NCBI GenBank assembly: GCA_964420325.1
Contig: CAYQSU010000017.1
Location: forward strand, 1 to 48,223
DNA length: 48,223 bases
From: CAYQSU01 sp964420325
GTDB lineage: Bacteria; Pseudomonadota; Alphaproteobacteria; Rhodospirillales; Defluviicoccaceae
Direction of reading: 5' to 3'
Both the position numbers and the translations under genes were made by a program. Positions 40,716 to 48,168 of the stretch are shown piece after piece. The notes under the pieces were generated by a model. The model was not told where the DNA came from, ran no database searches, and was given only the letters and a program-made list of their open reading frames with translations. The number at the start of each line of letters is the position of its first letter. Positions within the stretch are counted from its first letter, which is position 1.

Positions 40716-42287
40716 ATGGGTAAAGCAGCGCAGCGATGGTCTCGTTCGGCGCGCGCCATCCTCGGTGCCGTGTTTGCGCTGGCCGTTGCCGGCAGCGCCG
40801 GCGCCGAACCGCCGAAGGCCTATCGAATCGATCCGGCCGGCATCTCGGTCTCGGGCATCTCGTCCGGGGCGTTCATGGCCCATCAGGTCCACGTCGCGCA
40901 CTCGTCCGACATCATGGGCATCGGGGTGATAGCCGGTGGTCCCTACAACTGCGCGCGCAACGATCTCTACCGCGGCATGCAGGTCTGCGCCGATTTCCTC
41001 ACCGAGTATTGTGCCGGCTTCGAGCGCCTGTGCGAGCGCGGGCTCAGGATCGTTCGCGGGCCGGACGGCGTCCCCCTCTATCAGGGACCCAGGACCGATG
41101 CCGAGGCCGCCGGGCTTGCCGAAGAGAGCGTCAGGGAGGTGCGCGCGGCGTTCCAGGCGGGCGCCATCGATGATCCGGCAGGCCTGCGCCGCGCCCGGGT
41201 CTATCTGTTCTCCGCCACCCTCGACCGGCTGGTGCCGATGCCGGTGGTCAGCGCCGTCGGGCACTTCTATACGAAGATGGGGGTCGGCGCCGATCAGATC
41301 CGCTTCGTCGACAGCGTGCCGTCGCTGCATGCGATGATCACCGACAACTACAACGATCTCTTCACCGGCGTCGGCGGCCGCATCAACGAGTGCCGCGAGA
41401 CCGGCCTGCCGTACATCAACGACTGCAGGGCCGAGGCACCGGACGAGGCCGACGTCGCCGGCAATCTGCTGAAGCACATCTATGGCCCCCTGAACGAGCG
41501 CGTCCGTGCGTCGGGCCGGGTCCACCGCTTCGCGCAGTCCCGTTTCATCGTCGACCCCGAGCGCTCCGGCATGGATGCCGACGGCTTCGTCTACGTTCCC
41601 GAGCGCTGCGCCCAGGGCACGACCGCTTGCCGCCTGCACGTCGCGCTGCACGGATGCCGTCAGGGCGAGGACAAGATCGGCATGACCTTCGTCCAGCATT
41701 CCGGCTACAACGAGTGGGCGGAGGCGAACGACATCATCGTCCTCTATCCCCAGGCGCAGACCATCGACTTCGCCACGCCGGCGAGACCGCCGTTTCCGCC
41801 GCGCCACTGTGACAACCTGTCGATCAATCCCCGCGGGTGCTGGGACTGGTGGGGATACGCCGGACCCGACCCGCATCTCCGCACCGGCCGCCAGGTGGCG
41901 GCGATCAAGGCGATGGTCGATCACCTGGCCGGCCTGATGGGACCGCCGCCGGCGCTTCAGCTGAAGCGGGACGGCGCCTCGGCGAGCCTCCGCTGGACCG
42001 GGCTCACCGCGACTGGCCTCGCCGGCTACAACGTCTATCGCGCCGACACCCACCCGGTGGCGACCACCGCCGCCAACCGGCTGAACGCCGCGCTTCTGAC
42101 GGCGACGGCCTTCGTCGACACCGGCCGCGAAGCCGGGCGCGACCACGTCTACGTGGTGACCGCGGTCGGCGGGGACGGCAGCGAGACCCTGCCGTCGCTC
42201 CCGGTCTCGACCGAGAGGCTGTGCGAGTTCTGCGTCTGCTGGCCGCTGGATGCCGCGCCCCGCTGTGCCAAGACCTTCTGCTGGTAG
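40716..42287 (+). CDS. Extracellular PHB depolymerase
   Basis: A 523-aa exported esterase. Signal peptide: WSRSARAILGAVFALAVAGS with cleavage after AGA. The catalytic Ser is Ser49 in the lipase box GISSG (SVSGISSGAFMAHQVHVAHS), located very near the mature N-terminus. YLFSATLDRLVPMPVV carries the probable catalytic Asp and LHVALHGCRQGEDKIG the oxyanion region with His. WDWWGYAGPDPHLRTGRQVA is also typical. A fibronectin-III-like segment (about 420-505, ALQLKRDGASASLRWTGL, AGYNVYRADTHP) precedes a short C-terminal tail with four Cys (LCEFCVC, RCAKTFC). Likely degrades poly(3-hydroxybutyrate) outside the cell. ATG 40716 follows GGAGGAGGGGGAGAGC. Confidence 0.87.
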   Translation: MGKAAQRWSRSARAILGAVFALAVAGSAGAEPPKAYRIDPAGISVSGISSGAFMAHQVHVAHSSDIMGIGVIAGGPYNCARNDLYRGMQVCADFLTEYCAGFERLCERGLRIVRGPDGVPLYQGPRTDAEAAGLAEESVREVRAAFQAGAIDDPAGLRRARVYLFSATLDRLVPMPVVSAVGHFYTKMGVGADQIRFVDSVPSLHAMITDNYNDLFTGVGGRINECRETGLPYINDCRAEAPDEADVAGNLLKHIYGPLNERVRASGRVHRFAQSRFIVDPERSGMDADGFVYVPERCAQGTTACRLHVALHGCRQGEDKIGMTFVQHSGYNEWAEANDIIVLYPQAQTIDFATPARPPFPPRHCDNLSINPRGCWDWWGYAGPDPHLRTGRQVAAIKAMVDHLAGLMGPPPALQLKRDGASASLRWTGLTATGLAGYNVYRADTHPVATTAANRLNAALLTATAFVDTGREAGRDHVYVVTAVGGDGSETLPSLPVSTERLCEFCVCWPLDAAPRCAKTFCW

Positions 42288-42299
42288 CTGCAAGCCCGC

Positions 42300-43325
42300 T
42301 CAGGCCTTGTCGAAGGTCACGACCTTGGAGAGGAAGGCGCGCTGGCGGCCGACGAAAGCGAGGCCCTCCGCCGCGAACAGCGCCGCAACATCGGTCCCGA
42401 TGTAGTCCTCGTAGTAGGGCTCGTGGAACGAGCGGGGGAAGCCCAGCAGCATGCGGTCGTACTCCGGCTTGTCGCCGAGCTGGAGCGAGTCGACGACGAT
42501 CAGCCGCCCGCCCGGTCGCAGCACGCGGGCGACCTCGCGGGCGATCTCCGATCGTATCCGCCCGGGCACCTCGTGCAAGAAATAGACGCAGGTGACGAGG
42601 TCGACGCTGGCGTCGGCCACCGGCAGCCGCTCGGCCAGGCCCTGGACGAGCTGGAGGCGCGACCACGGGCGCAGACGCCGCCGCGCCGCCGCCAGATAGA
42701 AGGGGCTCAGGTCCACGCCCAAGGCCGAGAGGCGCGGGTGGTTGTCCTTGACCATGGCGAGAAACCGCCCGGTGCCGCAGGCGACGTCGAGGAGCCGTGA
42801 CTCGGTGATGCGATGCCGGCGGAGCCAGCGGGCGAGGGGCACCAGCGCCTGGCGCCGCATGGCGTCGGCGGCGCCGAAGAACAGCACCTCCACCTGCTGA
42901 TCGTACAACCGGGCGGAGCGGTCGCTCAGGTATCCGTCCGTCTGGAAGTGGAAGTTGCGCAAGAAGTAATCCGGATACCTTCTGGACACGTCGTTGATCG
43001 TCACCACATCGTCGAAGCCGTTGCGGCGCCGCCGCTCGACGACGGCCGGAAGATCCTGGAAGTAGCGCACGCTGTCGCCGATGCGGGCGACGGGATCGGC
43101 CAGGAGATCGTCGGGAAGCCGGTAGAGTCCGGCTCGGATGTTCTCCCAGTCGGTGCGCAGCAGCGCGGCCATGTCGATGACGAGGTCGCGGATCGTCGGC
43201 GGATGGGCGGCCGAGCGGGCGCGGTCCTCGGCCGAGGTCAGGAGCCGGCGGACCAGGAGATAGTGGCCGAGAAACCAGCCGACACGCGCACTCTGGGAAA
43301 GCCAGTAAACGGAGTCGCGGAGCAT
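42300..43325 (-). CDS. Class I SAM-dependent methyltransferase
   Basis: A 341-aa protein. An N-terminal helical region (about 1-150, including GWFLGHYLLVRRLL and PDYFLRNFHFQTDGYLSDRSA) leads into a Rossmann methyltransferase domain. Motif I is SRLLDVACGTGRFLAMVK, the acidic loop LGVDLSPFYLAAARRRL, motif II/post-motif LPVADASVDLVTCVYFLHEV, and ARVLRPGGRLIVVDSL is motif III. The closest patterns are UbiE-like, but the long N-terminal domain is not that of UbiE. Substrate cannot be named. ATG 43325 is chosen. It converges on the PHB depolymerase with 12 nt between stops. Confidence 0.82.
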   Translation of the reverse strand: MLRDSVYWLSQSARVGWFLGHYLLVRRLLTSAEDRARSAAHPPTIRDLVIDMAALLRTDWENIRAGLYRLPDDLLADPVARIGDSVRYFQDLPAVVERRRRNGFDDVVTINDVSRRYPDYFLRNFHFQTDGYLSDRSARLYDQQVEVLFFGAADAMRRQALVPLARWLRRHRITESRLLDVACGTGRFLAMVKDNHPRLSALGVDLSPFYLAAARRRLRPWSRLQLVQGLAERLPVADASVDLVTCVYFLHEVPGRIRSEIAREVARVLRPGGRLIVVDSLQLGDKPEYDRMLLGFPRSFHEPYYEDYIGTDVAALFAAEGLAFVGRQRAFLSKVVTFDKA

Positions 43326-43511
43326 CGCGCGTCCCTTGCGCCGAACGAGCCTCGATCCTGATATGGCGCGGCCGGCGAGGGCATGCGAGCCGCGGGTGCC
43401 AGCGGCGTCCCGCGGCCGCCGTCACCGCACCAGGCCCAGCCGTTCGTGCCAGGCGGCGATCGATTCGTCCGGGTACTCGTCGGGCGCCCTATCGTTTGGC
43501 CCGACAGGCTG

Positions 43512-44471
43512 CTAGCGGCGGTCGGGAAGCTCGACGGCGTAGGTTTCGAGCCGCGGCACCGACCGGAGCAGGCCCCTCTCCCCGAGGAACGCGGCGAAGC
43601 GGAGGTATCGCGTGCGGTCCAGCGCCGCCGGCCTCAGGGCGAAGCGGGGCAGGGTGTCGCGCCAGGCGCGGCGGTTGAGCTCGTCGTCGAGCTGGGGATA
43701 GGCGGCGATGAACCGCCTCCAGGCCTCGTCGGGATGATTGAGGAGGAACACCACCGCCTGCTCGAGGGCGTCGAGAACGCGGCGCAGGCGGACGTCGTCG
43801 AGGCGGTCTTTGCGGGTGATCAGGATCAGCTCGTCGTAGGGCGGCACCCCGTGCTCCTCGGGGAAGAAGGCGCGTCCGGGGTGGCCGACGATGTCCATCT
43901 GGTTGAGCTCGAAGTTGCGGTAGGCGCCGATCACGGCGTCGACCTGGCCGGAGATCAGCGCCGGCGAGAGCGAGAAGTTGACGTTGACGAGGGTGACGTC
44001 GGCGAGGCCGAGGCCGTGGCGGGCGAGCATCGCCGCAAGGATGGCGTCCTCGAAGCCGCCGACCGAGAAGCCGACCTTGCGCCCCTTGAGGTCGGCGATC
44101 GCCTTGATCGGGCCCTTCTCCAGCACCACCAGCGACGTGAGCGGGGTTGCCACCAGCGTGCCGATGCGGGTGAGCGGCAATCCTTCGGCCGCCTGCAGGT
44201 GCAGCTGCGGCTGGTAGGAGACGGCGAGCTCGGCCTTGCCGGCGGCAACCAGCTTCGGCGGATCGTTGGGATCGGCCGGCGCCACCAGTTCGACCTCGAG
44301 ACCCTGTTCGGCGAACAGCCCGTTCTCCTTCGCGATCACCAAGGTTGCGTGGTCGGGATTGACGAACCAGTCGAGGAGCACCGTCATTTTTTCCGCCGCG
44401 TGTGCGCCGGCAGCCGCCGCCGACAGCAGAACGACGAGACCCGTCAACAAGCTGGCAGACGCCCTTGGCAT
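43512..44471 (-). CDS. thiY: ThiY-type pyrimidine-precursor substrate-binding protein
   Basis: A 319-aa periplasmic ABC binding protein of the NMT1/THI5-like family. Start ATG 44471, with AAGGAGAGAG just upstream, and a signal peptide ending near AHAAEK. MTVLLDWFVNPDHATLVIAK is the family opening. GLEVELVAPADPNDPPKLVA, DLKGRKVGFSVGGFEDAILA and QVDAVIGAYRNFELNQM match ThiY proteins that bind N-formyl-4-amino-5-aminomethyl-2-methylpyrimidine. It is the distal gene of thiZ-thiX-thiY, all downstream of a TPP riboswitch. The thiX stop lies 13 nt away. After the thiY stop the frame stays open for 29 codons, without recognisable content. Confidence 0.93.
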   Translation of the reverse strand: MPRASASLLTGLVVLLSAAAAGAHAAEKMTVLLDWFVNPDHATLVIAKENGLFAEQGLEVELVAPADPNDPPKLVAAGKAELAVSYQPQLHLQAAEGLPLTRIGTLVATPLTSLVVLEKGPIKAIADLKGRKVGFSVGGFEDAILAAMLARHGLGLADVTLVNVNFSLSPALISGQVDAVIGAYRNFELNQMDIVGHPGRAFFPEEHGVPPYDELILITRKDRLDDVRLRRVLDALEQAVVFLLNHPDEAWRRFIAAYPQLDDELNRRAWRDTLPRFALRPAALDRTRYLRFAAFLGERGLLRSVPRLETYAVELPDRR

Positions 44472-44484
44472 CGCTCTCTCCTTC

Positions 44485-45243
44485 TCAATCGTCGGCGGGC
44501 GAGGTTTCGCGGACCCACGGCAGCGCCCGGCGCAGCGCCGCATCGACCGCGACATAGAGGGCGACGGCGACGACGGCGAGGGTGAGAAGGGCGGCGAACA
44601 TGACGTCCACCTGCATCCGGGCATTGGCGTGGAGCATAAGGTAGCCGAGGCCGGCGCTGGAGCCGACCCATTCCCCGACGACGGCGCCGATCGGGGCGAC
44701 GGCCGTCGCCACCCGCACGCCCGAGGCGAAGCCGGGCAGCGCCGCCGGCATCCGCACCTGGCGGAGCGTCGCCCAGCGGCCGGCATTCATGGTCCGGGCG
44801 AGGTCGAGCCAGCCCGGATCCGTGCGCTTGAGGCCGTCGTAGAAGGCGGCGGTCACCGGGAAATAGATGATCAGCGTGGCCATTGCCACCTTCGACGGCA
44901 GGCCGTAGCCGAGCCACAGCACCAGCAGCGGCGCCACCGCGAACACCGGGATCGCCTGGCTCACCACCAGCACCGGCAGAAGCCAGCGCCGGGCCGGGCG
45001 GAAGGCGGCCATGACGATCGCCGAGAGCGAGCCGAGCAGGACCCCGAGGGCGAGGCCGAGGAGGATCTCGGCGAGCGTCGTCGCGGCATGGCTGACGATG
45101 AGCTCCCGCTGCCTGAGCCAGGCCTCGGCGACGGGGGCGGGGCCCGGCAGGATGAACGGCTCGACGGCGCTGACGACGACCACGACCTGCCACAGGGCGA
45201 CGAGACCGAGGAGCACGCACACGGCGCGGACGACGGCGCTCAT
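44485..45243 (-). CDS. thiX: ThiX-type ABC permease
   Basis: A 252-aa inner-membrane permease of the BPD_transp_1 family with about six helices. The EAA-like loop includes LKRTDPGWLDLARTMNAGRW with LRQVRMPAALPGFASGVRVA. ALGVLLGSLSAIVMAAFRPA and VVSQAIPVFAVAPLLVLWLG are typical of aliphatic-sulfonate/pyrimidine transporters. The ATG at 45243 overlaps the thiZ stop by 4 nt, so the two proteins are made by coupled translation. It forms the channel for the substrate delivered by ThiY. Confidence 0.92.
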   Translation of the reverse strand: MSAVVRAVCVLLGLVALWQVVVVVSAVEPFILPGPAPVAEAWLRQRELIVSHAATTLAEILLGLALGVLLGSLSAIVMAAFRPARRWLLPVLVVSQAIPVFAVAPLLVLWLGYGLPSKVAMATLIIYFPVTAAFYDGLKRTDPGWLDLARTMNAGRWATLRQVRMPAALPGFASGVRVATAVAPIGAVVGEWVGSSAGLGYLMLHANARMQVDVMFAALLTLAVVAVALYVAVDAALRRALPWVRETSPADD

Positions 45244-46034
45244 GCGTGGGCCTCGGCGAGCCGGCTCAGCAGCTCGCCCTGGAGGCCGAGGACGACGGGA
45301 TCGTCGACGCGGCGCGGCGGCGGCACGCCGGGCTCGGGCTCGAGCGCCTCGTCGAGCCGGGCGGGGCAGCCGGCCATCACGTGGATGCGGTGGCCCATGC
45401 GGAGAGCCTCCAGGGGATCGTGGGTGACGAGCAGCACCGTCCGCCCGGCGAGCAGACGCGCCGCCAGCTCCTGCAGCCACACCCGACTGATGGCGTCGAC
45501 CGCCGAGAACGGCTCGTCCATCAGCACCACGGGGCGATCCTCCATCAGCGTCCGCGCCAGTGCCGCCCGCTGCCGCATGCCGCCCGAAAGCGTGTCCGGC
45601 AGCGCGTCTGCGCGGGCACGGAGGCCGACGCCGTCGAGGAGTGCCAGCGCTCGTGCCCGCTTGCCTCCGGACCGCTGCCGGCGGCGGCTGCGGAGCCTGA
45701 GGCCGAGGGTGACGTTGTCGATGACGCTGAGCCAGGGCAGCAGCAGGTCCCGCTGCGCCATGTAGGCGGCGCGGCCGGCGAGCGGCCGGCCGTCGTCGCA
45801 GACGACGCTGCCGCCGGCGCCGGCGCCGCTCTCGAGCCCCAGCATCAGCCGCAAGAGCGAGCTCTTGCCGACGCCGCTCGGGCCGAGAAGGCACGTCCAG
45901 CGGCCGGCCGGCAGGTCGAGATCGAGGCCGGCGAACAGGGGGACGCCCGCATAGCTGAGCCGCGCATCCCGGACGAGGACGGAGAAGGCGCGGAAGGGCG
46001 GGCTTAACGGATCGGCCGGGGCTTCGAACGGCAT
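45240..46034 (-). CDS. thiZ: ThiZ-type ABC ATPase
   Basis: A 264-aa ATP-binding subunit. Walker A is LLGPSGVGKSSLLRLMLG, the Q-loop YMAQRDLLLPWLSV, the signature LSGGMRQRAALARTLM, Walker B PVVLMDEPFSAVD, and the switch His LLVTHDPLEALRMG. ATG 46034 is chosen because the riboswitch's GGAGGGA lies 11 nt upstream; a GTG at 46040 would add two residues. It is the first gene of the transporter operon, so riboswitch control of its translation would propagate through the coupled thiX. Confidence 0.93.
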   Translation of the reverse strand: MPFEAPADPLSPPFRAFSVLVRDARLSYAGVPLFAGLDLDLPAGRWTCLLGPSGVGKSSLLRLMLGLESGAGAGGSVVCDDGRPLAGRAAYMAQRDLLLPWLSVIDNVTLGLRLRSRRRQRSGGKRARALALLDGVGLRARADALPDTLSGGMRQRAALARTLMEDRPVVLMDEPFSAVDAISRVWLQELAARLLAGRTVLLVTHDPLEALRMGHRIHVMAGCPARLDEALEPEPGVPPPRRVDDPVVLGLQGELLSRLAEAHA

Positions 46035-46040
46035 GTCCAC

Positions 46041-46136
46041 ACGCGTCCCTCCGCCGGTACTAACCGGATCAGGTTCCTGGGGTCGTCTCCCGCGTGGAGA
46101 CCTCTCAGCCGGACCGCCGGCTCCCCCCGGTGTTGC
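46041..46136 (-). promoter_or_regulatory. TPP riboswitch (THI element)
   Basis: On the minus strand the conserved blocks appear in order: GGCTGAGAGG (46110-46101), a variable arm with GACGACCCC, ACCTGATCCGGTTAG (46077-46063) and TACCGGCGGAGGGA ending at 46046. These are the pyrimidine-sensor CUGAGA helix J3-2 and the pyrophosphate-sensor ACCUGAUC...GUUAG...GGAGGGA of the thi box. The aptamer lies directly before thiZ. The closing GGAGGGA (46052-46046) is 11 nt from the thiZ ATG, so it doubles as the ribosome-binding site, implying control of translation initiation. No separate expression-platform terminator is visible. Confidence 0.95.
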
Positions 46137-46145
46137 ACTCGACCA

Positions 46146-46174
46146 AATATGGCGCGGCCGAGCGGCGCCGGCAA
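46146..46174 (-). promoter_or_regulatory. Promoter candidate for the riboswitch-thiZXY transcript
   Basis: Minus-strand TTGCCG (46174-46169), a 17-bp spacer and CATATT (46151-46146). The predicted transcription start near 46139 is just upstream of the first aptamer bases, which is the expected geometry for a riboswitch leader. Confidence 0.45.
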
Positions 46175-46236
46175 GGGCGCGGCCGGATGCGGAGGCAGGG
46201 CTGGAGACCGGCGCCCGTCCGCGCTATCAAGGGCGC

Positions 46237-46728
46237 ATGAACCGAGATCGGCGCCGGCTTCTCGCGTCCGTCGCCGCCGCGGCGGTGGTGCTCGTGCTGC
46301 CAGCCGGGCCGGCAGGGCCGGATGCCGGCGGGCCGGCGCTCGGGGTCGAGGCGATCGTCATCGAGGCGGGCGGCAACCGCCACCGGTTCCGGGTCGAGGT
46401 CGCGGACACGCCCTCCTCGCGCATGCGGGGCCTGCAGGGCCGGCATGCGCTCCCGCCGGACGCCGGCATGCTGTTCCTGTTCGACCGGCCGCAGCCGGTC
46501 GCGATGTGGATGAAGGACACCCACCTGTCGCTCGACATGCTGTTCATCGACGAGGAGGGCGTGGTGCGGCGAATCGCCGAGGCGACGGAGCCGGGCTCGC
46601 TCACGCCGATCCCCTCCGGCGAGGACGTGTCGGCCGTGCTCGAGGTGGTGGCGGGAACCGCGCGCCGGCTCGCCATCGCCGTCGGCGACCGGGTCGAGCA
46701 CAGGGCCTTCGGCGGGTCCGGACGGTAG
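46237..46728 (+). CDS. Exported DUF192 protein
   Basis: A 163-aa protein with a signal peptide (RRRLLASVAAAAVVLVLPAG). The DUF192 domain shows HRFRVEVADTPSSRMRGLQGR, PDAGMLFLFDRPQPVAMWMK, LSLDMLFIDEEGVVRRI and VLEVVAGTARRLAIAVGDRV. Members are common small periplasmic or extracellular beta proteins, and the biochemical role is not established. It is transcribed away from the riboswitch; the spacer between the thi promoter and this ATG is short. The ribosome-binding site is not obvious (AAGGGC). Confidence 0.88.
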   Translation: MNRDRRRLLASVAAAAVVLVLPAGPAGPDAGGPALGVEAIVIEAGGNRHRFRVEVADTPSSRMRGLQGRHALPPDAGMLFLFDRPQPVAMWMKDTHLSLDMLFIDEEGVVRRIAEATEPGSLTPIPSGEDVSAVLEVVAGTARRLAIAVGDRVEHRAFGGSGR

Positions 46729-46811
46729 GGAGATTCGCCGCCCGCACGGACGGAGTGACCGAAAAAAAGCGCATGCCTGCAATCAGTGATAGAAATAACC
46801 CAAATTTTTGG

Positions 46812-46840
46812 TTGCGTTCGCACCTGCACCAGCTTACATT
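46812..46840 (+). promoter_or_regulatory. Promoter candidate before the 107-aa orphan gene
   Basis: TTGCGT (46812-46817), 17 bp, TACATT (46835-46840), within a distinctly A+T-rich 46780-46870 stretch. The leader to the TTG start at 46954 would be about 107 nt. The spacer 46729-46953 otherwise contains nothing I can name. Confidence 0.3.
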
Positions 46841-46953
46841 GTGGGAAATTGCTGCACCGCGGTATACAACCCAAAGGCCCGGGTGTGCGGCCGCGAAACA
46901 ACGGGCCGTCGAGGGGTGGAACGTCTTCTGAGTGGTCGGTCAGGAGGGTTCCG

Positions 46954-47277
46954 TTGACGAGCGCCAAGTTCAGTGCCGAGGAGATCGCCGAGTTCGAAAG
47001 CTGGTTCGCACGGACGCGAGCATGGACGGGCTGGCGTCGGCGGGCCGGCGGAGAGGGGTCCGACGTCATCGAGGTCTTCGTCGACGGACGCCGGCCGACG
47101 ACGCTGCGCATCGCCAAGTCCGGCGCCGGAACCTATCTCGCCACCGGCTTCGACGGTTGGGCGTTGACGGTCGCCGACGATCTGTTCGAGCTGCTCGCGA
47201 TTCTCTCCGGCTACCGGCCGGAGGAGGCACCGACCGGCCGCCAGCGACTGCCAATCGACACCCCGCACGCGGCCTAA
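46954..47277 (+). CDS. Orphan 107-aa hypothetical protein
   Basis: A soluble protein without signal peptide. TTG 46954 is chosen since AGGAGGG lies 5 nt upstream, a strong site that outweighs the rare start codon. The frame is open further upstream into the A+T-rich spacer, but that part has non-coding composition. Sequence: FSAEEIAEFESWFARTRAWT, then beta-prone VIEVFVDGRRPTTLRIAKSG and TYLATGFDGWALTVADDLFE. I do not recognise the family. Located between DUF192 and tenA; a link to thiamin salvage is not shown. Confidence 0.6.
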   Translation: MTSAKFSAEEIAEFESWFARTRAWTGWRRRAGGEGSDVIEVFVDGRRPTTLRIAKSGAGTYLATGFDGWALTVADDLFELLAILSGYRPEEAPTGRQRLPIDTPHAA

Positions 47278-47359
47278 GCGACGCGCCCAAGCGCATGCGG
47301 CGGATTGCCAGCGCCCTTCGGCGCTGGAATGATGAGGGTCGTCGGGGTGCGAGCGGGCG

Positions 47360-48040
47360 ATGGCGGACGAGCGATCGAGGACCGAGGGTGGCGGCTTCAG
47401 CGAGCGGCTGCGGGCCGCGACCGAGCCGGTGTGGAGCGACGCCGTTCGGCACCGCTTCACCCGCGAGCTCGCTCTGGGAACCCTCGACGATGCGGTGATG
47501 CGCCGCTACCTCGTCCAGGACTATGCGTTCCTCGATCCGTTCGTGCGCCTGGTGGCGAGCGCGATCGTCAAGGCGCCGACGCTGGCGGACCGGGTGCCGC
47601 TGGGCCGCTTCCTCGGGCTCGTCACCGGCACCGAGAATACGTACTTCCAGCGTGCCTTCGAGGCCCTCGGCGTTCCAGGGCCTGAGCGCAGGCGCCCGGT
47701 CCTGCGCCCGGTGACGCAGGCCTTCAGGGGCCTCATGGACGAGGCCATCGCCGCCCCTACCTACACAGAGACGCTGGCGCCGCTCGTCGTCTTCGAGTGG
47801 CTCTATCTGTCGTGGGCCGAGGCGGCGGCCGATCGGAAGCCGGCCAAGCTCTATCACGCCGAGTGGATCACGTTGCACGCCGATCCCGCCTTTGCCCGGT
47901 TCGTCGCCTGGCTCAGGGGCCAGCTCGACCGGGAGGCGCCGGCACTGTCCGCCGAGGGCCAGGCGCGCGTCGAGGCGCTCTTCCGGCGCGCGGTCGAGCT
48001 CGAGGAGGCGTTCTTCGACGACGCCTACGTGCCGCGCTGA
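47360..48040 (+). CDS. tenA: TenA_E-type thiaminase II / aminopyrimidine aminohydrolase
   Basis: A 226-aa all-helical TenA protein that salvages the pyrimidine half of thiamin breakdown products. FTRELALGTLDDAVMRRYLV and QDYAFLDPFVRLVAS carry the conserved active-site Asp/Tyr. In the classical TenA_C group the catalytic nucleophile is Cys in an LPCxWxY motif; here the segment is LAPLVVFEWLYLSWAE, so Glu146 takes its place and the protein belongs to the TenA_E group. The C-terminal Glu lies in RAVELEEAFFDDAY. It is 1.3 kb from thiZXY, which probably imports its substrate, but it is not itself preceded by a THI element. The next gene is a tRNA. Confidence 0.92.
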   Translation: MADERSRTEGGGFSERLRAATEPVWSDAVRHRFTRELALGTLDDAVMRRYLVQDYAFLDPFVRLVASAIVKAPTLADRVPLGRFLGLVTGTENTYFQRAFEALGVPGPERRRPVLRPVTQAFRGLMDEAIAAPTYTETLAPLVVFEWLYLSWAEAAADRKPAKLYHAEWITLHADPAFARFVAWLRGQLDREAPALSAEGQARVEALFRRAVELEEAFFDDAYVPR

Positions 48041-48099
48041 GGAAGCCCGCGGTGCCGGAAGGCGGCGGCAGGCCGATGGGGGCCTGGCCGCGGCCTGAA

Positions 48100-48120
48100 G
48101 CGCGCAGTGGCGCGCGTTTA
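48100..48120 (+). terminator. Rho-independent terminator candidate after tenA
   Basis: GCGCGC-AGTG-GCGCGC followed by GTTTA: a strong 6-bp G+C stem, tetraloop and a short T-run. It lies 60 nt after the tenA stop and abuts the -35 box of the tRNA-Pro promoter. An additional stem, CAGGCC-GATGGG-GGCCTG, precedes it at 48070-48087. Confidence 0.45.
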
Positions 48121-48145
48121 CGGTTTGCGGCGAAGCTGATATGAA
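48117..48145 (+). promoter_or_regulatory. Promoter candidate for tRNA-Pro
   Basis: TTTACG (48117-48122), 17 bp, TATGAA (48140-48145). The predicted start near 48152 leaves a 17-nt 5' leader on the tRNA precursor. Confidence 0.4.
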
Positions 48146-48168
48146 GGCTGACCGGATGTCGGTCCGGT

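Noticed and set aside
43420..43511. Open frame of 29 codons continuing after the thiY stop
   Set aside because: Same frame as thiY, but stop-free runs of this length are expected in such G+C-rich DNA and no motif is visible. The 186-bp spacer holds nothing else I can name.
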